Source: an uncultured Albidovulum sp. (lineage in GTDB: Bacteria; Pseudomonadota; Alphaproteobacteria; Rhodobacterales; Rhodobacteraceae). Taken from it: a stretch of 55,090 nucleotides of DNA. Position numbers and translations under genes: made by a program. Below the pieces are notes generated by a model, which saw only the letters and a program-made list of their open reading frames with translations, had not been told where the DNA came from and searched no databases. How positions within the stretch are numbered: position 1 is the first letter of the stretch; each line of letters starts with the position of its first letter. The stretch is from positions 1-55,090 of the forward strand of contig CAJYAD010000023.1 of the NCBI GenBank assembly GCA_913064775.1, given 5' to 3'. Positions 26,823 to 36,340 of this stretch are shown one piece after another.

Positions 26823-29195
26823 TCACTCTCCGTAAGGGATCCAGATGTTCTTGACCTGGGTCGCGCGGGACAGGAAGGCCTGGCCCTGTCCGTCGCGCCC
26901 TCCCCAGTCGCGCGCGGCCCCGTCCTCGGTCCAGGTCTGCTTCAGATTGCCGGCCGAGGCACGCTCGATCATGGTGCCGCCTTCCACGGTTCCGAAATAC
27001 CAGATCCCCTCGACATCGTCGTGCTCGGCCAGCGTCTTCGCCAGCGCGTCAAGCTCGCCAGTGACGATGTTGACCACGCCGGCCGGCAGATCCGAGGTGT
27101 CGAACACCTGATAAAGATCCGTCGCTGCCAGGGGGTGCGGCTGCGAGGGAATCGCGACGACACGGTTGCCCATGGCGATCGCCGGCAGCACCAGCGACAC
27201 GAACCCCAACAGAGGCGCCCGCGCCGGGCAGGCGATTCCGAGGGTACCCAGCGGCTCATTCATCGCCAGGGTCACATGGTTCGACTTCGTCTGATGCACC
27301 GCTCCGTCGAACTTGTCGGCCCAGGCAGCGTACCAGAAGATCCGACGGATCGAGATCTCGACCTCGTCGCGCGCCGCCACCGCGGAATGGCCGAACTGCT
27401 TCAGCCGCGCTTCGAACTCGACCGCGCGGGCCGAGAGGTTCTCGGCCGTATAGTAGAGGATCTGGGCCCGGTTGTGCCCGGTCTGGGCACCCCAGCCCTG
27501 TGCCTTCCGAGCCGCCTCGACGGCATTGCGGATGTCCTTGCGGTTGCCGAGCCCGGCCAGGCCGATCGGCCGCTCCTTTGCGCCCAGAACCGCGTAGCTG
27601 TAGCCGCAATCCGGCCGCACCTGCCGCCCGCCGACATAGAGCTTGGCGGTGCGGTCGATACCCGTGCCGCCGATTGCATCCGCCGGGGTTGCCTGCAACG
27701 CCACCGGCACCGCCTCGGCCTTCTTCGCCGTGGGTCGGGCGTCGCGCAGATAGGCCCCCATACCCTCGCGGCCGCCCTCGCGGCCGAAGCCGCTTTCGCG
27801 GTAACCGCCGAAGCCCGCGCCTGCATCGAACAGGTTTGCCGCGTTGATCCAGACCACCCCGGCCTTCACCTTGGCGGCGATGTCGATCGCCAGGTTGATG
27901 TTTTCAGACCAGATTGTCGCAGCCAGCCCGTAGCGTGTGTTATTGGCCAACGCGACCGCCTCGGATGGGGTGCGGAAGGTGGTGAGCGTCGCCACCGGGC
28001 CGAATATCTCTTCGCAGGCGAGGGTAGAGGCGGGCGCGACCCCGGTGGCCAGCGTCGGCGGATAGAAACAGCCCTCGGGCGCCTGGCCCTGATGCAGCTG
28101 CGCCCCTTCCGCGACGCCCTGCGCCACCAGCGCGCGGATCCGAGCGAGCTGGACCGGATGCACGATCGCCCCGATATCGGTCGACTTGTCCAAGGGATCC
28201 GCAGTGATCAGCGTACTAAGCCGCGCCTTGAGCAGCGCCTCGAAGCGCGGCACGACCGCCTCGGCCACCAGCAGCCGTGCGCCAGCACAGCAGACCTGGC
28301 CCTGGTTGAACCAGGTCGACTCGACCACGCCCTCGACGGCTGCATCGAGATCGGCATCGGCGAAGACAATGAAGGGCGACTTACCGCCAAGCTCCAGCGT
28401 CAAAGCTTTGCCAGAGCCCGCGATCTGACGCCGGATCTGTCGACCAACCTCTGTCGACCCGGTGAAGGCGACCTTGTCGACCCCGTCATGGCCGGTCAGC
28501 GCCGCGCCGGTCCTGCCGTCTCCGGTGACGATGTTCAGCACCCCCTTCGGCAGCCCCGCCTCATGGGCGATCCCGGCAAAGGCGAGGGCTGTAAGCGGTG
28601 TGTATTCGGCGGGCTTCAGCACCACCGTATTGCCAGCCGCCAGCGCCGGCGCGACCTTCCAGGCCAGCATCAACAGCGGAAAGTTCCACGGGATTACCTG
28701 GCCGCAGACGCCGTGGGGCCGGGCGTCCGGGAATTCGTCGGCCAGGATCTCGGCCCAGCCCGCGTGATGGTAGAAGTGGCGCACCACCAGCGGGATGTCG
28801 ATATCGCGGCTTTCGCGGATCGGCTTGCCGTTGTCCATGGTCTCGAGCACGGCAAGAAAACGGGCGTGCTGCTGGACATGCCGGGCCAGCGCATAAAGAT
28901 GCCGGGCCCGTTCGTGCCCCGGCATGGCCGCCCATTTCGGCTGCGCGGCGCGGGCCGCCGCCACCGCGGCGTCCACATCGGCGGCACTGCCTTGCGAGAC
29001 CCGGGCCAGCGGCGCACCCGTCGCCGGGTTGGCCACCTCAAACGGATCGGTCGGCGCGGCGAAGCAACCGTCGATGAAATGGCCGAAGCCGGCCTGATGG
29101 CGCGTCAGCCAGTCGCTCACGATCGAAGGATCCTCCGGGGCGGGGCCGTACTCCATGCGGGCCAGGATATCGGCAATGGTGATGGTGCTGTTCAT
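26823..29195 (-). CDS. Tandem-domain aldehyde dehydrogenase (ALDH16-like)
   Basis: A 790-residue protein with two ALDH-like halves. The first half is catalytic: VIPWNFPLLMLAWKVAPALA, VAFTGSTEVGRQI, Glu in TLELGGKSPF and the active Cys in NQGQVCCAGARLL. The second half (from about 510) keeps EPLGTLGIACPARAPLLGF and GVVNIVTGELDALAK but no catalytic Cys block, as in ALDH16 enzymes, which are known from marine Rhodobacteraceae. It is the last gene of an operon with deoC, whose aldolase releases acetaldehyde, so oxidation of acetaldehyde to acetate is the likely job. ATG 29195 lies 10 bases after the deoC stop. Confidence 0.88.
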   Translation of the reverse strand: MNSTITIADILARMEYGPAPEDPSIVSDWLTRHQAGFGHFIDGCFAAPTDPFEVANPATGAPLARVSQGSAADVDAAVAAARAAQPKWAAMPGHERARHLYALARHVQQHARFLAVLETMDNGKPIRESRDIDIPLVVRHFYHHAGWAEILADEFPDARPHGVCGQVIPWNFPLLMLAWKVAPALAAGNTVVLKPAEYTPLTALAFAGIAHEAGLPKGVLNIVTGDGRTGAALTGHDGVDKVAFTGSTEVGRQIRRQIAGSGKALTLELGGKSPFIVFADADLDAAVEGVVESTWFNQGQVCCAGARLLVAEAVVPRFEALLKARLSTLITADPLDKSTDIGAIVHPVQLARIRALVAQGVAEGAQLHQGQAPEGCFYPPTLATGVAPASTLACEEIFGPVATLTTFRTPSEAVALANNTRYGLAATIWSENINLAIDIAAKVKAGVVWINAANLFDAGAGFGGYRESGFGREGGREGMGAYLRDARPTAKKAEAVPVALQATPADAIGGTGIDRTAKLYVGGRQVRPDCGYSYAVLGAKERPIGLAGLGNRKDIRNAVEAARKAQGWGAQTGHNRAQILYYTAENLSARAVEFEARLKQFGHSAVAARDEVEISIRRIFWYAAWADKFDGAVHQTKSNHVTLAMNEPLGTLGIACPARAPLLGFVSLVLPAIAMGNRVVAIPSQPHPLAATDLYQVFDTSDLPAGVVNIVTGELDALAKTLAEHDDVEGIWYFGTVEGGTMIERASAGNLKQTWTEDGAARDWGGRDGQGQAFLSRATQVKNIWIPYGE

Positions 29196-29205
29196 GATGG
29201 CCTCG

Positions 29206-30228
29206 TCAGGCAAGGGCGTGGCGGGAGGAGGCGGCATAACGCCCGGTGACATGGTGATCGAGCTGACGCTCGATATCGGCGAGCATCGAGGACGCACCCA
29301 GCCGGAAGAGATGCGGCGACAGCCAGTCGTTGCCGAGTTCCTCCTTCATCAGCACCTGCCAGTTCAGCGCGTCCTTCGCGGTGCGCATGCCGCCGGCGGG
29401 TTTGAACCCCACGACATGGCCGGTCAGATCGCCGTAGTCGCGCAGTGCGCGCAACATCACCAGGCTCACTGGCAGCGTGGCATTGATCCCTTCCTTGCCG
29501 GTCGAGGTCTTGATGAAATCCGCGCCCGCCTGCATCGCCACCATCGAGGCTGCGTAGACATTGCGCAGGGTTTCGAGATCGCCGGTGGCAAGGATCGCCT
29601 TCATATGGGCCGGGCCGCAGGCCTCGCGCATCGCGCAAACCTCGTCATAGAGCGCGCTCCAATTGCCGTTCAGCACATGTTCGCGGGTGATGACGATGTC
29701 GATCTCGGCCGCGCCCTGGTCGACCGCGTAGCGGATTTCGGCAAGCCGCAGCGGTAACGGCATCAGCCCCGCGGGAAAGCCGGTAGCGACCGAGGCGACG
29801 GGGATGCCGCTGCCTGACAGCGCGCGCACCGCGGCGGCCACCATGGTCGGATAGACGCAGACCGCTCCGGTCGTCAGGTTCATCTCCGCGATCCCCAACC
29901 CCTCGACGATGTGCCGCGCGAGCGGCCGGCGGGCCTTAGCGCAGAGCCGGGTGACACGGTCGGCAGTGTCATCGCCTGCCAGCGTCGTCAGGTCGATGCA
30001 GCGGATGGCGTTCACCAGCCAGCCCGCCTGCCAGATCTTTTTCACCGACCGCCGCAACACCAGGGTGGCGGCGCGTCGCTCGGCGGCGCTGCGATTCACG
30101 GCGTGGGCGGCGAACATCTCGAGCATCAGGGGCGTGCCCGGGTTCCGGTGCGCATTCGAGCCGTCCGCAGGGCGTTCGGCTGCGCCCACACCTAGGGCAT
30201 GGGCAAGTTCGACGGTCTCGGCGGTCAT
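29206..30228 (-). CDS. deoC: Deoxyribose-phosphate aldolase
   Basis: A 340-residue DeoC. The class I aldolase barrel shows IDLTTLAGDDTADRV, GAVCVYPTMVAAA, EIDIVITREHVLNGNW, Lys in HMKAILATG and the Schiff-base Lys in DFIKTSTGKEG, then GFKPAGGMRTAKDAL. It cleaves 2-deoxyribose 5-phosphate to glyceraldehyde 3-phosphate and acetaldehyde. About 80 extra N-terminal residues before the barrel are typical of the longer bacterial DeoC. It sits between a ribokinase-like gene and the ALDH16 gene, so phosphorylation, cleavage and aldehyde removal are encoded in sequence. Confidence 0.93.
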   Translation of the reverse strand: MTAETVELAHALGVGAAERPADGSNAHRNPGTPLMLEMFAAHAVNRSAAERRAATLVLRRSVKKIWQAGWLVNAIRCIDLTTLAGDDTADRVTRLCAKARRPLARHIVEGLGIAEMNLTTGAVCVYPTMVAAAVRALSGSGIPVASVATGFPAGLMPLPLRLAEIRYAVDQGAAEIDIVITREHVLNGNWSALYDEVCAMREACGPAHMKAILATGDLETLRNVYAASMVAMQAGADFIKTSTGKEGINATLPVSLVMLRALRDYGDLTGHVVGFKPAGGMRTAKDALNWQVLMKEELGNDWLSPHLFRLGASSMLADIERQLDHHVTGRYAASSRHALA

Positions 30229-30319
30229 GGCTAGATCCAGTCTGATAGGTTTCGGTTCGGCGCGGGCGGGGTGCGTCCCGGGGCCCCGGTGGAATGGATC
30301 CGCCGCCGGGACCCCGGCG

Positions 30320-31249
30320 TCAGGCAGCACCTTCGAGCAGGGCCACGACCTCAGTGCGCTGCGGCATCGAGGGCGCGGTACCCGGCCGGGTAACCGAGAT
30401 GCCGGCGACAGCGCAGCCGAAGTGGACGGCCTCGCGCAGACCCGCCCCCGCGGCGAGCGCTGCGGCCAGGCCGCCGTTGAAGGCGTCGCCCGCACCGGTC
30501 GTGTCGCGCAGTTCGCCCGCGTCCACGGCGGGAACCTGGCCTTCGAAGCCCGCGCCACAGACATAGACGCCCTGCCCGCCCAAGGTAATCAGCGCATTGC
30601 CTACGCCTTTCTCGCGCAGCGCATGCGCCGCCGCCTTCGCATCTCCCGGCGCAGCGATCGGACGCCCGACCATCGCGGCAGCCTCGGTCTCGTTCGGGGT
30701 GAGATAGGTAATCTGCGGAAACACCGACTCGGGCAGCGCCACGGCCGGCGCGGGGTTCAGCACCACCGGCACCCCGGCGCTGTGGGCCAGCGCGATCCCC
30801 TGCAGGCAGACCTTCAGGTCAAGCTCGAGCTGCGAGACGAACAGCGCCGAGTCCGCGATCATCGCGGCGGCGGCATCCACATCGGCAACCGAGAGGTTTC
30901 CACAGGCGCCCGGCACGATGATGATCGCATTCTCGCCGCGCTGGTCGTCGACGATGATCGTGGCAGTGCCAGTCGGCGTGGCGTGGTCGCGAAGGACGAA
31001 CTCGGTCCCAATGCCCTCGCGGGCGAAAAGATCGGCGGCAATCTGGCCGAAAGCGTCGTTGCCGATCCGGGTGATCATGTTCACCCGCGCGCCCTGACGG
31101 GCTGCCGCAACGGCCTGGTTCGCGCCCTTGCCGCCGGGGCCAAAGGCGAAGCTGGTGCCATGCATCGTTTCGCCCCAGGCGGGCAGGCGGTCTGTCCGGC
31201 AGGCCAGGTCGACGAGGAAGGCGCCAAGAATGGTAATAGGCTTGTCCAT
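30320..31249 (-). CDS. Ribokinase-family sugar kinase, probable deoxyribokinase
   Basis: A 309-residue PfkB-family kinase: GGKGANQAVAAARQGA near residue 37, NAIIIVPGAC, NPAPAVALPE, YLTPNETEAA, and the catalytic motif DTTGAGDAFNGGLAA with its base Asp. The 5-phosphate product of ribose or deoxyribose would go to DeoC, the next gene, so deoxyribokinase is preferred over ribokinase from context only. Start ATG 31249 is 14 bases past the SnoaL-like stop. Confidence 0.85.
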   Translation of the reverse strand: MDKPITILGAFLVDLACRTDRLPAWGETMHGTSFAFGPGGKGANQAVAAARQGARVNMITRIGNDAFGQIAADLFAREGIGTEFVLRDHATPTGTATIIVDDQRGENAIIIVPGACGNLSVADVDAAAAMIADSALFVSQLELDLKVCLQGIALAHSAGVPVVLNPAPAVALPESVFPQITYLTPNETEAAAMVGRPIAAPGDAKAAAHALREKGVGNALITLGGQGVYVCGAGFEGQVPAVDAGELRDTTGAGDAFNGGLAAALAAGAGLREAVHFGCAVAGISVTRPGTAPSMPQRTEVVALLEGAA

Positions 31250-31263
31250 GTCAGAGGTCCGTA

Positions 31264-31623
31264 TCACTCGGCGATCGCGGTCGGGTCGTAATAGACATGC
31301 ACGCTCTGGAACTTACCGTCGCGCACGTGGATCATATTGATGCCGGTCAGCGGATAGGGCTTGCCGTCGTGATCGCGAAACTGCGACGCCCATTCGAAGG
31401 CGCCGGTATCGCCTGCCTCGGCGCCGTCGACGATCTTCACCTCGAGAACCGGGAAGCGTTCGACGCTGGACTGATAGAACTGGCGGATCTGGTCATGGCC
31501 CACGAGACGGCCGAGTTCGGGGACGACCAGTTCAGCATCCGCGTTGTAGCAGTTCAGGATCGCGCCCACGTCGCGGGTGCATTCGATGTTCCAGTAGGTT
31601 TCGGCCACGGTCCTCGGTGTCAT
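31264..31623 (-). CDS. SnoaL/NTF2-like small protein
   Basis: A 119-residue protein of the NTF2-like cone fold: TYWNIECTRDVGAILNCYN, a helix then DAELVVPELGRLVGHDQIRQF, FEWASQFRDHDGKPYPLTG and MIHVRDGKFQSVHVYYDP. Such proteins are small enzymes (isomerases, hydrolases, cyclases) or ligand-binding units. In a sugar operon it may be a mutarotase-like or lactone-handling enzyme, but nothing in the sequence fixes that. ATG 31623 was chosen over an in-frame ATG at 31638 by family length. Confidence 0.75.
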   Translation of the reverse strand: MTPRTVAETYWNIECTRDVGAILNCYNADAELVVPELGRLVGHDQIRQFYQSSVERFPVLEVKIVDGAEAGDTGAFEWASQFRDHDGKPYPLTGINMIHVRDGKFQSVHVYYDPTAIAE

Positions 31624-31731
31624 TGTCCAACCTTTCATTGTTGTTCGGGGCGGTGTCGTTCGGGGCAGGTTCTTCGGGCGCCTGGCCCGCACGGTATGAC
31701 CGCGCCCCACAAAGGAGGCGCGGCAGGGGTG

Positions 31732-32751
31732 TCAGCCCTTGTAGTCGGCGATATATTGCTGGATCGCGTCGATCGACTTCGGATCGTTGTAGTTCTTCGA
31801 GGTCACCACGTGGAAAGGCAGCGGCAGATATTTCGCCGGGGTCTTGGTCTTGCCGGTGAAGATGTCATGCAGCACGTCGACGGCGGTCTTTCCCATTGTC
31901 ACCGGGCTTTGCAGCACCGAGGCCTTGATGTAGCCGGACTTGATGTAGTTGATCTCGCCCAGGTCCGCGTCGAAGCCGACGACCACCACCTTGTTCTTCA
32001 GGTGCAGCCGCTTCACCGCCTCGGCCACGCCGAGGGCAGAACGGTCGTTGGCGCCGAAGATCACGTTGATCTTGGGATTGCTCTCAAGCATCGCGGTCGC
32101 CTCATTCAGCGCCGTCTGCGGGATTGAGTGGCTGATCCTCAGCCCGGCGAACTTCATCCCCGGATATTTGGCCATCGCCTCCTTGAACCCGTCGCGGCGC
32201 GCGCGGCCCGAGGTGGTGGACAGGTTGTAGTCGATGATCGCGTATTCGCCCTTGCCGTCGACCATCTTCGCCGCGTAGTTCGCGACCGCCCCGGCGGCTT
32301 TCTTGTTGGGCACGGCGGTGAAGGTCACTGCGTCCATCGGCGTCAGGGTCGAGTCCGTCGCAACCACCGGGATGCCGGCGGCCATCGCCTTCTTCACCGG
32401 TGGCAGCAGAGCGGTCGGGCTGTAGGGAACCAGGATGATACCGTCCACCTTGCGCGTGATCGCCGTGTAGACCATGCCGATCTGCTTTCCGACATGGACC
32501 GAAACCGAGGGCGCCTGGAAGGCGGTCTTGTAGCCAAATTTCTTGGCCTCGGCCTTCACGCCGGCATATTCGCGCAGGAAGTAGGGCGTGGCGTTCGACG
32601 ATGGGATAAACTCGATCGTCTTCTGCGGCCCGGCCTGGGCTGCGGCCCCACTCAGGGCAGCCGCCGCGACGATCCCCAGTCCCACTCCGGCCCGGCAAAA
32701 CGCCTGCGAGCCGATCTTGCTCTTGCTCTTGTCGTTCTTATCACCACTCAT
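31732..32751 (-). CDS. Periplasmic sugar-binding protein (RbsB type) of the deo operon
   Basis: A 339-residue type 1 binding protein. The N-terminus is unusually charged (SGDKNDKSKSKIGSQ) before the signal core VGLGIVAAAALSGAAAQA. Mature blocks: IEFIPSSNATPYFLREYA, VDGIILVPYSPTALLPP, NVIFGANDRSALGVAEA and VVVGFDADLGEINYI. It delivers sugar to the following permease and ATPase. Deoxyribose or a deoxyribosyl compound is inferred from deoC and the kinase in the same operon. Confidence 0.87.
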   Translation of the reverse strand: MSGDKNDKSKSKIGSQAFCRAGVGLGIVAAAALSGAAAQAGPQKTIEFIPSSNATPYFLREYAGVKAEAKKFGYKTAFQAPSVSVHVGKQIGMVYTAITRKVDGIILVPYSPTALLPPVKKAMAAGIPVVATDSTLTPMDAVTFTAVPNKKAAGAVANYAAKMVDGKGEYAIIDYNLSTTSGRARRDGFKEAMAKYPGMKFAGLRISHSIPQTALNEATAMLESNPKINVIFGANDRSALGVAEAVKRLHLKNKVVVVGFDADLGEINYIKSGYIKASVLQSPVTMGKTAVDVLHDIFTGKTKTPAKYLPLPFHVVTSKNYNDPKSIDAIQQYIADYKG

Positions 32752-32795
32752 TTTGGTCTCCTCCCATGTGAGTGTGAACTTATGGGCCGGGGCGG

Positions 32796-33776
32796 TTACA
32801 CCGCGACCCGCTTGCGGAACGAGTCGACGAACACCGCGCCGATCACCACGCATCCGAGAATGATGGTCTGTGAATAGCTGGACACGCCGACCAGATCGGT
32901 GCCGTTGTTGAGTACGCCGATCAGCAGCACGCCCAGCATCGACGACCAGACGGTGCCCTGCCCGCCGAAGAGACTGCCGCCGCCGATAACCACCGCCGCA
33001 ATCGAGTCGAGCTCGTAGTTCTGGCCGGCGGTCGGCAGGGCCGAATTGACGTAGGAGGTCAGCAGCAGCCCGCCCACGGCAGATAGGAATCCCGACAGTG
33101 TGAACACGGTCACGATGTTGCGCCGCACCGGCAGGCCCGATAGCGCCGCGGCCCGCGGGTTGCTGCCGATCGCATAGACGCTACGGCCAAAGCGCGTCCG
33201 CCCCAGCAGCACATGCCCCATGACCGCGAGTACGATGCTGACCAGGATGATGTTGGGGAAGACCCCGACCGAATTGGTGCCGAAGCTGTTGACGGCCGCG
33301 GGCAGCATGTAGATCGGCTCTCCCCCCGTCACCAGAAGCGCCGCTCCGCCCATGATCGACAGCGTGCCGAGGGTGACGATGAAGGCGGGCACCCGCGTAT
33401 ACGCGGTGAGCACGCCGTTCAGCAGCCCGACCGCAGTGCCGGTGATCAGTGCCACGACGATGCCCAGTACGATGCCCCCACTACCGGGGGCCAGGCCCAT
33501 GGCGCCCGCGCCCATCACGCCCGTCAGCCCCACGACTGCGCCCTGCGAAAGGTCGATCCCGGCGGTGATGATGACGAAGGTCTGCCCGACCGACAGCACC
33601 GCGATCACTGCGACCGAGGCCAGCAGTGTCTGGACGTTGTTGGTGCTCATGAAGGCGGGTGCCGCCAGCGAGAAGGCGATGACCAGAAGGATCAGCACCG
33701 CGGCAACCAGCGAGGAATTGAGAAAGGCGATGAGACCAGACCGGAATCCGGCACGCTCCGAGACCTGCGTGTTCAT
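32796..33776 (-). CDS. Sugar ABC transporter permease (RbsC family) of the deo operon
   Basis: A 326-residue RbsC-type membrane protein: FVIITAGIDLSQGAVVGLTG, TRVPAFIVTLGTLSIMGGAA, GSNPRAAALSGLPVRRNIV and VVIGGGSLFGGQGTVW. Its ATG overlaps the ATPase stop by four bases. It forms the channel for the sugar delivered by the binding protein 44 bases downstream. Confidence 0.88.
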   Translation of the reverse strand: MNTQVSERAGFRSGLIAFLNSSLVAAVLILLVIAFSLAAPAFMSTNNVQTLLASVAVIAVLSVGQTFVIITAGIDLSQGAVVGLTGVMGAGAMGLAPGSGGIVLGIVVALITGTAVGLLNGVLTAYTRVPAFIVTLGTLSIMGGAALLVTGGEPIYMLPAAVNSFGTNSVGVFPNIILVSIVLAVMGHVLLGRTRFGRSVYAIGSNPRAAALSGLPVRRNIVTVFTLSGFLSAVGGLLLTSYVNSALPTAGQNYELDSIAAVVIGGGSLFGGQGTVWSSMLGVLLIGVLNNGTDLVGVSSYSQTIILGCVVIGAVFVDSFRKRVAV

Positions 33777-35296
33777 GGCATCTCCTGTGCGCCTGAGGCC
33801 GATCCGTCGCCGCCCATCGTAGTCGCGAGCAAGGCATCCTCGGTGGCTTCCCCCTTCTCGAAGGTCGCAACCAGCCTGCCCTCGCGAAACGCGATGATCC
33901 TGTCGGCCGTCCCGATCAGCTCGGGGTTGTAGTTGGAAATCAGAATGATGGTGTGCCCACTGTCGGCGAGATCGGCGATCTGGCGGTAGATCTCTGCCTT
34001 GGAGCCGACATCCACCCCCTTGGTCGGGTTGTTGAGCACCAGACAGGGCCGGTCGTGCAGGAACCAGCGCCCCAGCACCACCTTCTGCTGATTGCCTCCC
34101 GACAGCGCCCGCGCCGGCAGGCGGGGGTTCGAGGGCTTCACATTGGAATGCTGCACCGCCTCGTCGACCAGCATGCGCTCTTGCCCCAGCCTCAGGAACC
34201 CGCCCGCGCCGACCAGGCGGCTTTTCGGGGCGGCGACCAGCGGAAGACTCATGTTCGTTGCGATCGACAGATCCAGAAGCAGCGCATCGACCCGGCGGTC
34301 CTCAGGCACATAGGCGACACCCGCCTGAAGCGCCCGCGCCGGGTTGCGAAACGCCGCCGCCCTGCCCTCCAGCCTCATCGCCCCGCCGCGCATCGGTCTG
34401 AGGCCGCCCAACATCTCGCCAAAGGCCCGGGAACCCGAGCCCACCGCGCCCGCGACACCCAGAATCTCACCCTTGCGGACCTTCAGCGACAGCGGCTCGA
34501 TCCCGTCGGCATGGGCATTCTCCAGTTCCAGGCAGGGCTCTGCCAGCGGCCCGGCCCTGCGCGAGGGGTAGAATTCGTCGAGTGCCCGGCCCAGCATCGC
34601 GGACAGGATCTTCTCGCGGTAGATGTGCGCCATGTCGTCGTCGAGCGTGACCTTGCCATCGCGCAGCACCGTGATGCGGTCGGCTACCTCGAAGACCTCC
34701 TCGAGGTAATGCGACACGAAAACAACGGTATAGCCCTGATCACGCAGCCGCTTCATGATCGAGAGCACCGGCTTGATCTCGCGCTGCGTGAGCGAGGCGG
34801 TTGGCTCGTCGAAGAGGATGATCTTCGGCTGCCGGCACAAGCATTTGAGGATTTCCACCACCTGCTGCTCGGCCACGCTCAGCTCCGACACGGGCAGGCG
34901 TAGATCGGGGCGCGGCAGGCCCATCTCCTCGACCAGCTTGTCGGCCTGGCGGTTGAGCTGCTTGAACTGCAGAAAGCCCAAGCGGCTTGGCTCATGCCCG
35001 ATGAAGATGTTCGAATAGCCCGAGAGATGAGGAAACAGGCTGAGTTCCTGAAAGATCAGCCCGACACCCGCGGCCGCGGCGCGGGCCGGATCGGGAAAGC
35101 TCACCGGCTGCCCGTCCAGCACGACCGTGCCCGCGCTGGGGGCCTGCGCACCGCCCAGCACCTTCAGAAGCGTGCTCTTGCCCGAGCCGTTCTCGCCGGC
35201 AAGCGCGTGGATTGTGCCCGGCCGGATATCGATCCCGACGGAATCGAGCGCGTTGATTGGCCCGAAGCGGACGGAAAGATCCCTGACCCCGATCAC
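33773..35296 (-). CDS. Sugar ABC transporter tandem ATPase (RbsA family) of the deo operon
   Basis: A 507-residue two-domain ATPase. Domain 1 is complete: GENGSGKST, ELSVAEQQVVEILK and IILFDEPTASLTQRE. Domain 2 is degenerate: GAVGSGSRAFGE instead of Walker A, and LVLNNPTKGVDVG, where the Asp-Glu of Walker B is Asn-Asn, though LSGGNQQKVVLGRW remains. Loss of the second site is common in this class, since one site suffices for transport. Start and stop overlap both neighbours by four bases. Confidence 0.9.
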   Translation of the reverse strand: MIGVRDLSVRFGPINALDSVGIDIRPGTIHALAGENGSGKSTLLKVLGGAQAPSAGTVVLDGQPVSFPDPARAAAAGVGLIFQELSLFPHLSGYSNIFIGHEPSRLGFLQFKQLNRQADKLVEEMGLPRPDLRLPVSELSVAEQQVVEILKCLCRQPKIILFDEPTASLTQREIKPVLSIMKRLRDQGYTVVFVSHYLEEVFEVADRITVLRDGKVTLDDDMAHIYREKILSAMLGRALDEFYPSRRAGPLAEPCLELENAHADGIEPLSLKVRKGEILGVAGAVGSGSRAFGEMLGGLRPMRGGAMRLEGRAAAFRNPARALQAGVAYVPEDRRVDALLLDLSIATNMSLPLVAAPKSRLVGAGGFLRLGQERMLVDEAVQHSNVKPSNPRLPARALSGGNQQKVVLGRWFLHDRPCLVLNNPTKGVDVGSKAEIYRQIADLADSGHTIILISNYNPELIGTADRIIAFREGRLVATFEKGEATEDALLATTMGGDGSASGAQEMP

Positions 35297-36327
35297 GACA
35301 TCTCTCCCCCTCCCGAAGTGATGGTCAGGCGTGTGCGGCGCGGCGGCGCGCAGGAAGCGCGCGCCAATAGCCGGGTCGGCATAACAATGCGGTCAGGCAC
35401 GTCGGGACGGCCTCCCCTCAGGCGCTCCAGCATCAGTTTGCCGGCCGCCGCGCCCTGCTCTTCCGAGGGCCGGTCGATCACCGTCAGTGGAGGGTTGAGC
35501 AGCATGCCCAGGTCCAGATCGTCGAACCCGATGACCGAGATATCCGTCGGCACCGACAGGCGGCTGTCGGCCACCGCCTTGAGGCACCCCACCGTCATCA
35601 CGTTGTTGGCGCAGAACACCGCCGTCGGCGGCTCGGGCAGACGCAATAGCCGCATCATGGCCTCGTAGCCGCCGGCCTCGCGGAAATTGGCGATCTCGCG
35701 GTACTGGGGCGGCGGCGTCACCCCGGCGGTCGCCAGGGCCCGAAGAAACGCATCATAACGCAGGCGGCCCGGCGTGTTGACCAAGGGACCGCTGATCAGC
35801 GCGATCGCGGAATGTCCAAGGTCCAGCAGATGGCGTGCCGCAGCGGTGGCCCCGCCGACGTTGTCGACAAGCACGCTGTCGAAGCTCTTGTCCGACAATT
35901 CCCGGTCAATCAGGACGATCGGTCGCCCCTCCCCTCGGATTTTGAGCGGCATTTCCTCTTTTTCTACCGCCGGGGCAAGGATGATCCCGTCCACCCGGGG
36001 CGCGACCTCGCGCAGGATGGATTCCTCCAGATCCGGCGATTCATCGGTATTGGCCAGGAAGATCCGGTAGGGCGTCTTGCGCAGGACGGATTCCACACCT
36101 TTCGCGACCGAGGCAAAATAGGGGTTGGTGATGTCCGGAACCACCATTGCGACCGCGTAGTGGATCCCTGAACGCAGACTCTGCGCCGCAATCGTCGGTC
36201 GATAGCCGAGCTCCTCGATTGCCACCAGCACCCGGTCGGCCTGGCGCACCCTCTCGCCGCGCAGATGGCGCGACACGGTTGCCGTCGAGACACCCGCCCT
36301 TTGGGCGACCTCGGATATCGTAGCCAT
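35293..36327 (-). CDS. LacI-family repressor of the deoxyribose operon
   Basis: A 344-residue LacI regulator: helix-turn-helix ATISEVAQRAGVSTATVSRH, hinge and sugar-binding core with AVAMVVPDITNPYFASVAKG, GIILAPAVEKEEMP, AVFCANNVMTVGCL and SVIGFDDLDLGMLLNPPLT. ATG 36327 is the start: GGGGAGGGG lies just upstream, whereas the frame's TTG at 36342 would place that site inside the gene. It is the first gene of an eight-gene operon, overlaps the ATPase by four bases and has a large palindrome 14 bases before its start, so autoregulation is likely. Effector unknown. Confidence 0.9.
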   Translation of the reverse strand: MATISEVAQRAGVSTATVSRHLRGERVRQADRVLVAIEELGYRPTIAAQSLRSGIHYAVAMVVPDITNPYFASVAKGVESVLRKTPYRIFLANTDESPDLEESILREVAPRVDGIILAPAVEKEEMPLKIRGEGRPIVLIDRELSDKSFDSVLVDNVGGATAAARHLLDLGHSAIALISGPLVNTPGRLRYDAFLRALATAGVTPPPQYREIANFREAGGYEAMMRLLRLPEPPTAVFCANNVMTVGCLKAVADSRLSVPTDISVIGFDDLDLGMLLNPPLTVIDRPSEEQGAAAGKLMLERLRGGRPDVPDRIVMPTRLLARASCAPPRRTRLTITSGGGEMS

Positions 36328-36340
36328 ATTCCCCTCCCCC

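Noticed and set aside
27021-29249. 742-codon plus-strand open frame antisense to the aldehyde dehydrogenase gene
   Set aside because: Shadow of the ALDH16 frame: Arg/His/Gly-rich, no domain, while the opposite strand carries clear ALDH motifs.
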